64,000 nt of DNA, taken from NCBI RefSeq assembly GCF_900107375.1, contig NZ_FNPT01000007.1:62001-126000 (forward strand), written 5' to 3'. The position numbers were made by a program, and so were the translations under genes. The DNA comes from Lysobacter sp. yr284. Lineage in GTDB: Bacteria; Pseudomonadota; Gammaproteobacteria; Xanthomonadales; Xanthomonadaceae. Below are positions 28,169 to 36,989 of the stretch, piece after piece (position 1 is the stretch's first letter; each line of letters opens with the position of its first letter). The notes under the pieces are model-generated. The model worked only from the letters and a program-made list of their open reading frames with translations. It was not told the origin of the DNA and searched no databases.

Positions 28169-29092
28169 ATGCGTCCGTTCCTGTCGCCCTTGCGCATCGC
28201 CGTGGCCGCCCTGGTGTTCGCGCTGCCGGTCGCCTATGCCGTGGCGGTGTACGCCAAGCCGGCCGGCTACCTCATCGATGAGTCGTCGGACCCGACGATC
28301 GTTCCGTTGCCGCGACGCGGCGCCAGCGTCGCCGACCTGAGCGAATACCGCTGGCAGGTGCAGCTGGCCACGCGCGCCGACGGCAACGCGCTGGCGTTGC
28401 TGCAGGCCGATGCGCTGGATCAGGTCTATCTGGAATTCGGTCCGCAACGCATGAGCTTCAGCGGCGGCGCCAACGAGATTTCGATGTACTACCGGATCGA
28501 CGGCTCGCGCATCGCCTCTTTCGTTCCCACCCGGCTGGGCCTGCGCAAGAAGGGCGGCGGCTTCGTCTCGACCGCGGTCGGCACCCGGAGCGAGCGCCCG
28601 CTGGCGATGGACAAGCTGCTCTCCGATCACCTCGCGCCGCCGTTCGAACATTGGCTGGAAGGCAGCGGCGCGACCCAGCGCCTGCACCTGATCGGCGCCG
28701 ACGGCACCCACTTCATCCTGCAGACCACGGATGCGGCCTATGGCGTCAAGGGCGAGCCCGTGACCCTGGAAGTCGCCGCGGGGCTGAAGCGGTGTTCGAC
28801 CGGTTGCGGGCCGCTGAATCCGCCCACGCCCGACTGCCTGTCGGTGCGCGAGTTGCATTCGGCGAAGGGCAAACCGCAGACCGCGTCGGAATGGTTCACC
28901 CTGCCGCGGCACGCGTTGGACGGGCGGCGCCTGCAAGAAAACCAGCATCAGGTGCTGGAAGCGCGCCGCTACCCCAGCCTGGCCGGCAAGCAGTGCTCGG
29001 CCGGCATCTATGTCGTCGACTACGTGTCGCGCTACGAGGACATTCCCCAGGTCGAAAGCGACGGCCTCACGACCGCGACGAGCGCGCGCTGA
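28169..29092 (+). CDS. Hypothetical exported or membrane-anchored protein
   Basis: Unrecognised 307-residue protein. The ATG at 28169 has GGAGA five bases upstream and is preferred to an ATG four codons earlier. The N-terminus MRPFLSPLRIAVAALVFALP is a signal peptide or anchor; the remainder is mixed alpha/beta. A cysteine-bearing segment CSTGCGPLNPPTPDC near residue 211 and a later single Cys (GKQCSAGIY) suggest periplasmic disulfides. The sequence RLHLIGADGTHFILQ indicates a beta-rich core. It precedes the META lipoprotein gene on the same strand, 89 bases away. No function can be assigned. Confidence 0.75.
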   Translation: MRPFLSPLRIAVAALVFALPVAYAVAVYAKPAGYLIDESSDPTIVPLPRRGASVADLSEYRWQVQLATRADGNALALLQADALDQVYLEFGPQRMSFSGGANEISMYYRIDGSRIASFVPTRLGLRKKGGGFVSTAVGTRSERPLAMDKLLSDHLAPPFEHWLEGSGATQRLHLIGADGTHFILQTTDAAYGVKGEPVTLEVAAGLKRCSTGCGPLNPPTPDCLSVRELHSAKGKPQTASEWFTLPRHALDGRRLQENQHQVLEARRYPSLAGKQCSAGIYVVDYVSRYEDIPQVESDGLTTATSAR

Positions 29093-29181
29093 GCCCGACC
29101 CGCGCCTGAACGCGCAAAACCCCACGCCGCGCGGCGCTGCGTTCATCTGTTTTTCGCGACTCACCCCGGATCATTGCGCCC

Positions 29182-30039
29182 ATGAAAAACCAACGCCCCG
29201 TGTTCCTCGCCGCCGCGCTGTCCAGCGTCCTGCTCGCCGCCTGCGCCGCGCCCTCGACTTCCGCCGACAAGGGCGCCGACCCGGCCAAGCCCAAGGTCGA
29301 TGCGACGATCAAGAACGACGCCGCGCCGGCCGCGCGCATCAACCTGCGCGGCTTCACCTGGAACCTCGACAGCGCCGTCGACGCCGCCGGCAAGCCGATC
29401 GCGCTGCTGCAGCGCGAAGGCAAGTACGGCCTGAAGCTGAGCTTCGTCGGCGACAACCTCGGCGTGTCCGGCGGCTGCAACCACGTCGGCGCCGGCTTCA
29501 AGCTCGACGGCGACCGCCTGCACGTCGGCGATTTCCGCACCACCCTGATGGCCTGCCAGGACGCGCGCCTGATGCAGATGGACAGCGCGATCGCCGAACA
29601 GCTCAAGGGCGATGTCGCCTACGCGGTCGAAGGCCAGCCGCCGAACCCGCGCCTGCTGCTGACCACCGCCGCCGGCGCCAAGCTCGTCCTCAGCGGCGAG
29701 CCGACCGCGGAAACCCGCTACGGCAGCGCCGGCACCACCGAGTTCCTGGAAGTGGACTCGCAGTTGCGCGAGTGCCCGCATCCGCTGATGCCCAACCACA
29801 AGTGCCTGTGGGTGCGCGAGCGCAAGTACGACGACAACGGCGTCGCGCTCAAGACCGCCGACGAGTGGCATTTCCTCTACCAGGACATCGAGGGCTACCA
29901 GCACGAGGCCGGCATCCGCAACGTGGTGCGGGTGAAGAAGTTCGACGTCAAGAACCCGCCGGCCGACGCGCCGTCGGTGGCCTACGTGCTCGACATGGTG
30001 GTCGAGAGCGAAGCGGTACCGGTGCCGAAGGCGAAGTAA
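29182..30039 (+). CDS. META/HslJ and DUF4377 domain lipoprotein
   Basis: Predicted outer-envelope lipoprotein, 285 residues, with the lipobox LLAACAAP. Residues about 53-165 are a META (HslJ-like) domain, with LRGFTWNLDSAV at its start and the signature SGGCNHVGAGF...TLMACQDARLMQMD. Residues about 185-275 match DUF4377, with FLEVDSQLRECPHPLMPNHKCLWVRERKYDDNG. The two-domain combination is found in heat/redox-stress lipoproteins of several proteobacteria. Precise role unknown. Ends at a strong terminator. Confidence 0.88.
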   Translation: MKNQRPVFLAAALSSVLLAACAAPSTSADKGADPAKPKVDATIKNDAAPAARINLRGFTWNLDSAVDAAGKPIALLQREGKYGLKLSFVGDNLGVSGGCNHVGAGFKLDGDRLHVGDFRTTLMACQDARLMQMDSAIAEQLKGDVAYAVEGQPPNPRLLLTTAAGAKLVLSGEPTAETRYGSAGTTEFLEVDSQLRECPHPLMPNHKCLWVRERKYDDNGVALKTADEWHFLYQDIEGYQHEAGIRNVVRVKKFDVKNPPADAPSVAYVLDMVVESEAVPVPKAK

Positions 30040-30076
30040 GCGCGGCTCGCGCACAGGCGCGATCCAAACCCGAACG

Positions 30077-30111
30077 AAAAGCCCGGCCGCTCGCGCGGCC
30101 GGGCTTTTTTG
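30077..30111 (+). terminator. Strong intrinsic terminator
   Basis: AAAAGCCCGGCCGC and its complement form an 11-pair GC stem with a short loop, ending in TTTTTTG. It follows the META lipoprotein by 38 bases and also marks the edge of the lower-GC toxin island. Confidence 0.95.
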
Positions 30112-30324
30112 TCTCGTGTCCGGTCACGTTGGTCCGCGAGATACTAGGCACACCTTGAGTGCTCGATGGACACATACATCTTCAGCGGGCCTTCCAATCT
30201 GCGCTCGACGTCTCGTTGTCCGTTCGATCGCGTTGACACCAGCAGCCTTGATGGGCCAATCAGGGTTGCATCGTTGGCATCGCTTGGCGCTAAGGCAATG
30301 GACGCAGCGGAAGAAGGAACCCAC

Positions 30325-31029
30325 ATGACACGCAACGCCATCGCCAAGACCCTGAGAGGTCCCGCCCGCCTTCGGATGACCCACTGGCCACTGCTGACGC
30401 TGGCCTTGGGTGCGCTGACGGCGTGCGCGCAGCCGCCGGGCGAGCCAGCGCCGACAGGCTCCGTTCCCTCCACCGCGGCTGTAGACGCTGCAGCCAAGGG
30501 CCAACAATCGGTCGGCTACGACGTTCAGGGGCTTGAGCGCCGGCTGGTGAACTTGCTCGTGCGGCTGGAGAGCTTCGACGACGTCCAACCCCGATCGGTG
30601 GCCAAGAGGTTCGAACTGAAGCTGCAACCAAGGGCCAAACAACCCCTCAGCCTGGAAGGCGTTGGGAAGCTGTCCAACGGCTGGGTGTTCAGCGTGTGGG
30701 CTTGGCAAAGCGAGCCCAACGCGCCGCCGCAGGCGCCGCTGCAGTTATTTTTTTACCCGGGCGGCGACGTCGACCCCGGCCTGTGGGTAGATCCCCCCTG
30801 CTTTGTAAACACCACCGGAATGCTCGCTCAGCTTCATGCCGCGGGCTACACGGTGCTGGATGAGCTCTCCAATTTCCCATTTCACTCGGTTCAACTTCGA
30901 CGAACCACCTCCAAGGTCGACATCATCGCGCGCGTGGGGGACTACCAGATGCTGAGTGGCCCTTTGGAGGACACACGGTGTCTCCGCGATCTCACCGTGA
31001 CCGTAAGGCCCGCGTCTTCGCCGCGGTGA
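30325..31029 (+). CDS. Lipoprotein, probable immunity protein for the adjacent XVIPCD effector
   Basis: A 234-residue lipoprotein. The ATG at 30325 follows AAGAAGGA; longer upstream frames have no support. Signal and lipobox: LLTLALGALTACAQ. The mature part has a Pro-rich linker and a mixed fold with aromatic-rich WVFSVWAWQ. No known domain recognised. GC is visibly lower than in flanking genes. Lipoprotein antitoxins (X-Tfi) encoded immediately upstream of XVIPCD toxins (X-Tfe) are the usual arrangement in Xanthomonadales, and this gene ends 33 bases before such a toxin. The immunity role is inferred from that pairing. Confidence 0.75.
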   Translation: MTRNAIAKTLRGPARLRMTHWPLLTLALGALTACAQPPGEPAPTGSVPSTAAVDAAAKGQQSVGYDVQGLERRLVNLLVRLESFDDVQPRSVAKRFELKLQPRAKQPLSLEGVGKLSNGWVFSVWAWQSEPNAPPQAPLQLFFYPGGDVDPGLWVDPPCFVNTTGMLAQLHAAGYTVLDELSNFPFHSVQLRRTTSKVDIIARVGDYQMLSGPLEDTRCLRDLTVTVRPASSPR

Positions 31030-31062
31030 TGTGTTGGAAGCAGGCGGTTAAGGAAAACGGCG

Positions 31063-32478
31063 ATGCGCAACCTTCCCCCCGAACTCGTTCCGCTGTTGAG
31101 CGGACTGCCGCCCGCCGCTAAAGCCGACGTGCGGGCCGCGATCGAAAGCTCCCCCTACCTGTCGTCGACCATGGTGGACGCAGCCCGGCAGAACCGCGTG
31201 AACCATATTGCGGTCACGACCACGCCCCACCAAAGCGGGCATTACGACGTCGTTGAGAAAACCATCTTCATCAGCGCGGACCAGTTCGCGGAAAAGAACG
31301 CTGGCGCGCGCGTCGACAACATCACCGCGACACTGGGGCACGAAGCCAGCCACGCCTATTTCAGCGGCCACCTCAACCAAGCGCTTCGGCGGCTCGACAC
31401 GGAAACGGCCGACGCTATCCGCGATGCGGGTCCGGGTGGACGTGTCGATCTGACCGACCCATTCGAGCGTTACTTGCTGGCCGCGCGCGAAGGCTAGGCA
31501 GTGGCCGAGATCGGGGGCATGAACGCGCTCGCCAGCCGGGTGCGCGAACAAAACGGCGGCACGTTCGACCGCAAGGATTTTCTTGCGCGCGCGGACGCCA
31601 CCACCCACTGCATCAGCCCCGGCAAAGGCGGCGCTCCGGCTTTCGCCCGCGACATCCGCATGAGCGACGACGGGCTCATCTACGCTGGCAGCGTCCCGCT
31701 CGTGGCGGACAAGCACAATCCGAACCCCAACCGCGAAGCCGTGGCGTTGTGCCACTTCGACCTGCCTCCCAAAGAGGCTAACCTGGGCCGCGCAGGCGGT
31801 TCGGACTACCAGAACTACTACGCGCCCCGCGCCATCACGTCTGCATCGCGCGTGCTCCAGGGCTGGTCAAACCCCGTGGAACCCTCACTCGACCTGGAGC
31901 GTTTGAAGCTCGACCCCATGCTGATCGAGCGCAACGGACTGAACCTCGGCGGGCCCGGCAAGGTCTTCAGCTTCATCGACACGAGCAAGGGCGGGATGCA
32001 CTGGACGACCCTGCACAACACGAGGACCGAGCCCTCGACCGTCGCCCCCGACATAGCGCCTGAGCCACGCGCCTTGCGCGCGGACAGCCCAGGTCACCCG
32101 GACCACGCCGCCTTCGAGATGTTCCACCGCGCGGCCCAGGCCGACGGCCGCTGGAGCCAGGCCGAGGCCCGCAACCTCGCCGCAGCTGGCTTGGCGGCCG
32201 TGAAGGCCGATGCGATCGTTGGGGCAAACCTCACTGGGGTCGTGATCGGCAAGGCTGTGGACGGGGGCGCGAACCTGATCGGGTATGCCTCCCCGCACGG
32301 GCCGGCCGGGCCGCACCACCACTTGGCGATCGACGCCGGCAACGCCGCGCAAGCGCCCGCGGAGAAGAATCTGGACCGGGTGGAGCACCTCAACCGGCAA
32401 CCAGCCCAGCAGCAGGCCCCATCGCCAACGCAGGGCCCGGATGAGCCGCTCCAGGGTGGCCCGAAGATGACCCTCTAA
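31063..32478 (+). pseudogene. XVIPCD type IV secretion effector with HExxH motif, interrupted by in-frame TAG
   Basis: One continuous reading frame broken by TAG at 31495-31497. Part 1 (31063-31497, 144 residues, AAGGA before the ATG) has the zinc-peptidase-like motif H93-E-A-S-H97 in LGHEASHAYF. Part 2 (31501-32478) begins AEIGGMNALASRV, where the third ligand Glu would be expected. From about codon 198 of part 2 it carries the XVIPCD secretion signal: GHPDHAAFEMFHRA, later HHHLAIDAGNAAQ, then a Gln-rich tail. Such proteins are injected into rival bacteria by the Xanthomonadales X-T4SS. The stop separates catalytic motif from signal, so the gene is probably inactive. GTG at 31501 with GAAGG 7 bases upstream could allow a separate second product. 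Confidence 0.75.
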
Positions 32479-32540
32479 GACGCGGCAGCGGGCACCCGCC
32501 TTACCCCGCACCAACACGCACGTGGGTCTTTTGCGCGGCG

Positions 32541-33032
32541 TCAGCGCGACGCGACCACCGGCTGCGCGCGCACCACCAGGGTCTTGGGCAGGCGGTCGTG
32601 CCACGCGGTCGGGCGATCGGCCGGCGAGAACAGGATGGTGAACTGCTCGAACGGGATCAGCCGCGCGACGGTGCGCGCCAGCACCTGGCCCCAGCTCGGC
32701 GGCCGGCCCTGTTCGTCGACCACGCGGGTGTTGGTCACCAGCTTGCCCAGGGTGACGCCGAACATGCCTTCCATCGGCACGTAATAGACCAGCAGGACCA
32801 GCGCGGTCATGGCCAGGTCGCGCAAGGGGTCGGGCTGCTTGAGCGTTTCGATCACGCCCGGGTCGATCGCCGAGTAGACGCTGAGCCCGCAGAAGATCAG
32901 CGCCACGCAGGCGGTGCTGTCGATGAGGTAGTTGACCAGGCGCTGGATGCGGCTGGCCACGACCAGTTGCGCCGCGCGCTCGGCGCGGATCTGCGCCTGC
33001 GGCGCGGTGTAGGGATCGTGCGGTTCGTTCAT
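32541..33032 (-). CDS. RDD family membrane protein
   Basis: Small inner-membrane protein of the RDD family, 163 residues. After a soluble N-terminus it has RLVNYLIDSTACVALIF (helix 1 with the family Arg/Asp, here RLVNYLID), a second helix AMTALVLLVYYVPMEGMFG and the typical GVTLGKLVTNTRVVDEQGRPPSWGQ. The third segment carries RLIPFEQFTILFS and WHDRLPKTLVV, the usual C-terminus. RDD proteins are poorly understood; some act in ion or osmotic balance. It lies tail-to-tail with the toxin island, 63 bases away. Confidence 0.9.
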   Translation of the reverse strand: MNEPHDPYTAPQAQIRAERAAQLVVASRIQRLVNYLIDSTACVALIFCGLSVYSAIDPGVIETLKQPDPLRDLAMTALVLLVYYVPMEGMFGVTLGKLVTNTRVVDEQGRPPSWGQVLARTVARLIPFEQFTILFSPADRPTAWHDRLPKTLVVRAQPVVASR

Positions 33033-33048
33033 GGCTGCACTCGTTGGA

Positions 33049-33804
33049 TCACAGGGTTCGCGTCTGGCCGCCGTCGACGTCGACGATCGCGCCCTGCATG
33101 TAGCTGGCCGCGTCGGAGGCCAGGAAGGCGACCACGCGCGCGACTTCCTCGGGCGCGCCGAAGCGGGCGACGCCGAGCGTGCGCGCCAGTTCCGCGGCGG
33201 CGTCGGCCGGCGCCAGGCCGCGCTCGCGCGCGAGCGCGTCGACCCGGGCCTGGTTGCGTTCGGTGGCGATGGCGCTGGGGTTGACCGCGTTGACGCGCAC
33301 GCCGTCGCGCACGCCGCGGTCGGCCAGCGACTTGGTCAGGTTCAGCAGCGCGGCGTTGACCGCGCCGCCGATGGCGAATTCGGCGCTGCCGGTGCGCCCG
33401 CCGATGCCGGCGATGTTGACGATGGCGCCGCCGCGTTGGGCCAGCGCCGGCCACGCCGCGCGGCACAGCCGCACCGCGCCGAAGAACTTCAGCGCGAAGC
33501 CGGCGTCCCAGTCGGCGTCGGCGAAGGCGAGGAAATCGCCGCGCGGGGTCGCACCGGCGTTGTTGACCAGCACGTCGAGGCGGCCGAAGCGCGCCTGCGC
33601 GGCCGCGACCGCGCGCGCGGCGGCGTCGGGCTCGGACAGGTCCGCCGGCAGCGCCAGCGCCGGGCCCGGCAACTGCGCGGCCAGCGCGTCCAGCGCCGCG
33701 CCCGAACGCGCCACCAGCGCCACCGCGCAGCCCGCCGCCGACAGTTCGCGCGCGATCGCCGCGCCGATGCCGCGGCTGGCGCCGCTGACCAAAGCCACCC
33801 GCAT
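33049..33804 (-). CDS. Atypical short-chain dehydrogenase/reductase
   Basis: NAD(P)-binding SDR-fold protein, 251 residues. The dinucleotide motif is VSGASRGIGAAIARELS, and NNAG is present (LDVLVNNAGATP). The usual catalytic Ser, Tyr and Lys are not: the region reads VNIAGIGGRTGSAEFAIGG, where aligning the LTKSLADRG helix places Gly at the Tyr and Asn at the Lys position. A subset of SDRs with the FxIGGxVNAALLN motif is known from actinobacteria and proteobacteria. Start ATG 33804 is favoured by GAGGGG; a GTG at 33810 overlaps the stop of the upstream PEBP gene. Substrate unknown. Confidence 0.88.
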   Translation of the reverse strand: MRVALVSGASRGIGAAIARELSAAGCAVALVARSGAALDALAAQLPGPALALPADLSEPDAAARAVAAAQARFGRLDVLVNNAGATPRGDFLAFADADWDAGFALKFFGAVRLCRAAWPALAQRGGAIVNIAGIGGRTGSAEFAIGGAVNAALLNLTKSLADRGVRDGVRVNAVNPSAIATERNQARVDALARERGLAPADAAAELARTLGVARFGAPEEVARVVAFLASDAASYMQGAIVDVDGGQTRTL

Positions 33805-33806
33805 GC

Positions 33807-34433
33807 TCACCCCTCGACCACCGGGTTGAGCGAATAGGTCGCATAAATCGATGCCTGCCCCAGCACGTGCCCGTGCATCGCATTGAGCGCGTCGCCGGCG
33901 GTGAAGCGCGGTTCCAGCGGCAGCCGCTCGACGTCGAGCGCGTAGAGGCGGAAGAAATAACGGTGCAGGCGCAGGTCGTTGGGCGGCGGGAACGGGCCGT
34001 CGTAGCCGTACCAGTCGCCAGCCATGTCCGGATCGGAGGCGAACCAGCCGGTGTAGTCGTTCAGGCCCTGGCGCGCGCCGCGCGGGCCGGCCGGATCGCG
34101 CTTGCCGTGCGCGACCACGCCGTCGCTGCAGCTGCCGGCGGCGATCTCGCGCACCTCGGCGGGAATGTCGGCCATCACCCAGTGGATGAAGTCGCCGCGC
34201 ACCTGGTGCTCGGGAATCTGCACGTCGGCGCGGCCGACCATCTCGGCCACGGTCGGCACGTCCGGGTCGATGCAGATCAGCACGAACGAGCGCGCGCCCG
34301 CGGGGACCTCGTCCCAGGCCAGGTGCGGATTACGGTTGGCGGCGAAGCCGAAGCCGTCGGCGCTGGCCTGGCCGGCGGCGAATTCGGCCGCCAGGCGCTG
34401 GCGGTGCTGGAAGCTGTTGCTACGGATCTGCAT
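33807..34433 (-). CDS. YbhB/YbcL family phosphatidylethanolamine-binding (PEBP) protein
   Basis: PEBP/Raf-kinase-inhibitor-like protein, 208 residues, with AGGAG upstream of the ATG. The family ligand-pocket motifs are NPHLAWDEVPAGARSFVLICIDPDVP, HWVMADIP, GYDGPFPPPNDLRLHRYFFRLYALD. No signal peptide, so cytoplasmic. In bacteria these proteins have no settled function. It is followed without gap by the atypical SDR, overlapping by stop-start bases, so they are translationally linked, a pairing that may point to a shared small-molecule substrate. Confidence 0.93.
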   Translation of the reverse strand: MQIRSNSFQHRQRLAAEFAAGQASADGFGFAANRNPHLAWDEVPAGARSFVLICIDPDVPTVAEMVGRADVQIPEHQVRGDFIHWVMADIPAEVREIAAGSCSDGVVAHGKRDPAGPRGARQGLNDYTGWFASDPDMAGDWYGYDGPFPPPNDLRLHRYFFRLYALDVERLPLEPRFTAGDALNAMHGHVLGQASIYATYSLNPVVEG

Positions 34434-34659
34434 GGCGAACTCCTGGGGCGAGTCGGGTTCTCGGTGCGCCTGCCGCGGCGTGCGGGACGGCGCGCGGGCG
34501 CGGGTCGAAACGGTGCTGCGTCGGAACCGGGCCGCGCGCGGTGCCGGTCGGTCGCGGCGATGCGGGGCGGCGACGCCGCGTGGATGCAACGGCCATGATC
34601 GCATCGGCGCATGACCGCGACCGCCGCCGCGCATCGGCGGCGGCGGCGCGGCGCGCGCC

Positions 34660-36732
34660 TCAGCGCTCGGGATAGCCGAGCCGGCGCGCGACCGGGGCGA
34701 GCGCGGCGAAAGCCTCGTCCAGCGCGCCCCGGTACTCGCGCCAGCGGCCGTCGGCCATGCGCGGGCGCAGGCGGATGCCGGCCGGCAGTTGCACGTTCAC
34801 GCGCAGAGTGTCGGCGAGCACCTGGGCGATCGCGGCCGGGTCTTCGCCGCTCTCGTCCAGGCGCAGCAGCCGGTGCGGGAACAGGTCGCCTTCGTGCAGC
34901 TCGGCGACTTGCTCCAGGCTCTGCGCCAGCCAGCGCGCGGCCGGCTCCGGCGCGCTCAGCGCGTACGGCGTCGGGCTGCCGTAGGCGAGCCAGTCCAGCA
35001 GCATGTCGCGCGGGTCGCGGATCGGGATCAGCAGGAACGCCTCGGGCAGGTACGGGCGCAGCGCGCGCAGCAGGGCGTTGTCCCACCACAGCAGCCAGTC
35101 GAACACCGGGCCTTCGGCGGCGCCGCGCGCGGGCAGCGCGGCGCGGTAGAGCTTGACCAGGAACGCCGGATCGAGGCTGCCGTTGAGCAATTCCTCGACC
35201 GTGCCGTAGCGCTGCATCGGGTCGGTCGGCGGCTGCGCGCCGAAGCGGTCGGCCAGCAGCGGCGCGCCGGCGGCGTTGAGCACGTTGGCGATGCGTTCCA
35301 CCCGCGAGCCCGGCGCGCCCCACAGCATCAGCAGGCCGCGGCCGTTCTCCGGCACCGGCGCCAGCGCCGGCCAATCGCCGCCGCCGCGGCGGCTGATCGG
35401 GTTCAGCGGCAGGCGCTGGTCGGCGGCTTCGGCGTGCAGTTCGGCCCAGGTCGCGGCCGCGGCCTCGGGCTGGCCGGCCACGTCGAGGGTCTGGCCGAGC
35501 AGCTGGCGCAGTTCGCGCTTCACCGCCGGGTCGGCGGCCATGCCGATCAGGCGCTCGATGCGCTCGGCGGCGGCGTCGGGATCGCGCTCGGTCAGGCCGT
35601 GGACGATGCGCATCTCGGCGTTGGTGTCGCCCGGGCTCAGCTCGACGATGCGGTGGGCGATGGCCTCGGCCTGCTCGTGCTCGCCGCGGTGGTCGTGCAC
35701 GGCGGCGCGCGCTTCCAGCGCGGCCAGGTGCTCGGGCATGGCCTCGCGCCAGCGTTCGATCACCGCCAGCGCCGAATCGTCGGCGAACGGCTCCAGCGCC
35801 AGCCGCGCGCGCCACAGGTGCGGCACCTGCGCATGCGCGGCCAGCGCGGTTTCCAGCGCCTGGCGCGCGTCGTCGAAGGCGCCGGCGCGGCGCCAGGCTT
35901 CCATGCTGAGGTCGAGCGTGCGCGGGTCGTGCGGGTATTCGGCGAACAGGCCCTGGGCGAGCTGCAGCGCGCGTTCGCTGCGGCCGGCGTCGAGTTCGAG
36001 TTCGGCGGCCCAGCGGCGCACGCCGAAATCGGCGCCAGCGCGGTCGGCCAGCGGCGCGATGCGCGCGGCGGCTTCCTGGAAGCGCGACTGGCGGCGCAGC
36101 AGGTCGGCGATCAGCAACTGCAGCGTGGGCTGGGCCGGATTGAGTTCGTCCAGGCGCGCGAAGCATTGTTCGGCGAAGGCGAGATGGTCCTTGGCCAGGT
36201 AGGCGAAGCCGAGCGCGTGCAGCACCTGCGGATCGTCCGGCGCGACCGCGGCGGCCTGGCTGAGCACGGCCAGGGCGCGGTCGGCGTCGCCGCGGCGCAG
36301 CGCCAGCATGCCCACCACCGCGCCCACGCGCGGATGGTCGGGGGCGATGCGCGCGGCGGTGCGGCCCAGCCGCTCGGCCTCGTCGAGGTCGCCGCGCAGC
36401 AGCGCCAGCTGCGCCTTGACGATGTAGGCGGGGAATTGGTTCGGGTCCAGGCCGATCGCCCGCGCCAGGGCGGCCTGGGCCTCATCGAGCTGGCGGCCGT
36501 CGAGCAGCGCGCCGGCGCGCTCCAGGTGCAGTTGCGCTTCTTCCGGCGCCAGGCCGATGGCGCGGTCGAGCGCGGCCACCGCAGCGTCGCGATCGCCGCC
36601 CAGGCGCAGCGCGGCGGCGTGCAGGCGGTGCGCGGTGGCGTCGTGGGGGTTGTCGCCGGCGAGCCGTTCGGCGGCGGCGATCGCCTCCGCCGCCGCGCCG
36701 CGGCGCAGGGCGTCGAGGGTGGTTTCGTACAT
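34660..36732 (-). CDS. TPR protein with sulfotransferase-like C-terminal domain
   Basis: A 690-residue protein. Residues 1-440 consist of about ten tetratricopeptide-like repeats (for example RDAAVAALDRAIGLAPEEAQLHLERAGALLDG). The C-terminal about 235 residues resemble the sulfotransferase fold attached to TPRs in many proteobacteria: LLMLWGAPGSRVERIANVLNAAG at the 5'-phosphosulfate loop and LIPIRDPRDMLLDWL at the 3'-phosphate motif. The loop lacks the usual PRSGTTL sequence, so catalysis is uncertain. No signal peptide. The ATG at 36732 begins the first repeat (MYETTLDALRRG). Confidence 0.85.
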   Translation of the reverse strand: MYETTLDALRRGAAAEAIAAAERLAGDNPHDATAHRLHAAALRLGGDRDAAVAALDRAIGLAPEEAQLHLERAGALLDGRQLDEAQAALARAIGLDPNQFPAYIVKAQLALLRGDLDEAERLGRTAARIAPDHPRVGAVVGMLALRRGDADRALAVLSQAAAVAPDDPQVLHALGFAYLAKDHLAFAEQCFARLDELNPAQPTLQLLIADLLRRQSRFQEAAARIAPLADRAGADFGVRRWAAELELDAGRSERALQLAQGLFAEYPHDPRTLDLSMEAWRRAGAFDDARQALETALAAHAQVPHLWRARLALEPFADDSALAVIERWREAMPEHLAALEARAAVHDHRGEHEQAEAIAHRIVELSPGDTNAEMRIVHGLTERDPDAAAERIERLIGMAADPAVKRELRQLLGQTLDVAGQPEAAAATWAELHAEAADQRLPLNPISRRGGGDWPALAPVPENGRGLLMLWGAPGSRVERIANVLNAAGAPLLADRFGAQPPTDPMQRYGTVEELLNGSLDPAFLVKLYRAALPARGAAEGPVFDWLLWWDNALLRALRPYLPEAFLLIPIRDPRDMLLDWLAYGSPTPYALSAPEPAARWLAQSLEQVAELHEGDLFPHRLLRLDESGEDPAAIAQVLADTLRVNVQLPAGIRLRPRMADGRWREYRGALDEAFAALAPVARRLGYPER

Positions 36733-36928
36733 GTGACGTACTTCGCGCTGGATTGGTGAGACGGGGATTGTAGGGGTGCGCGCCGGTTTGCGCGGCTTTG
36801 CCGGGTTGGGCCGCAACGCTGGGCGCTGGTGCGGCCGGGAGCGCGGGCGTCGGGGCGCGGCCGGTTGCGGCCGGCTCCGGTGGGCCGCGAGCGACGCGCA
36901 CCGCGGCGTTCGCGGTCCGGCGCAGTGG

Positions 36929-36956
36929 CGCGGTCGCGGCTTGCGCCGCTCCTACA
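36929..36956. repeat. Single GTAGGAGC half unit (REP-like), copy 4
   Basis: One half unit, GCTTGCGCCGCTCCTAC preceded by GCGGTCGCG, without an inverted partner. It lies between the yheT hydrolase and TPR genes, the only solitary copy. Confidence 0.75.
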
Positions 36957-36989
36957 CGGGCTTGGGCCGCGAGCGCTGCGCGCCCGGCT

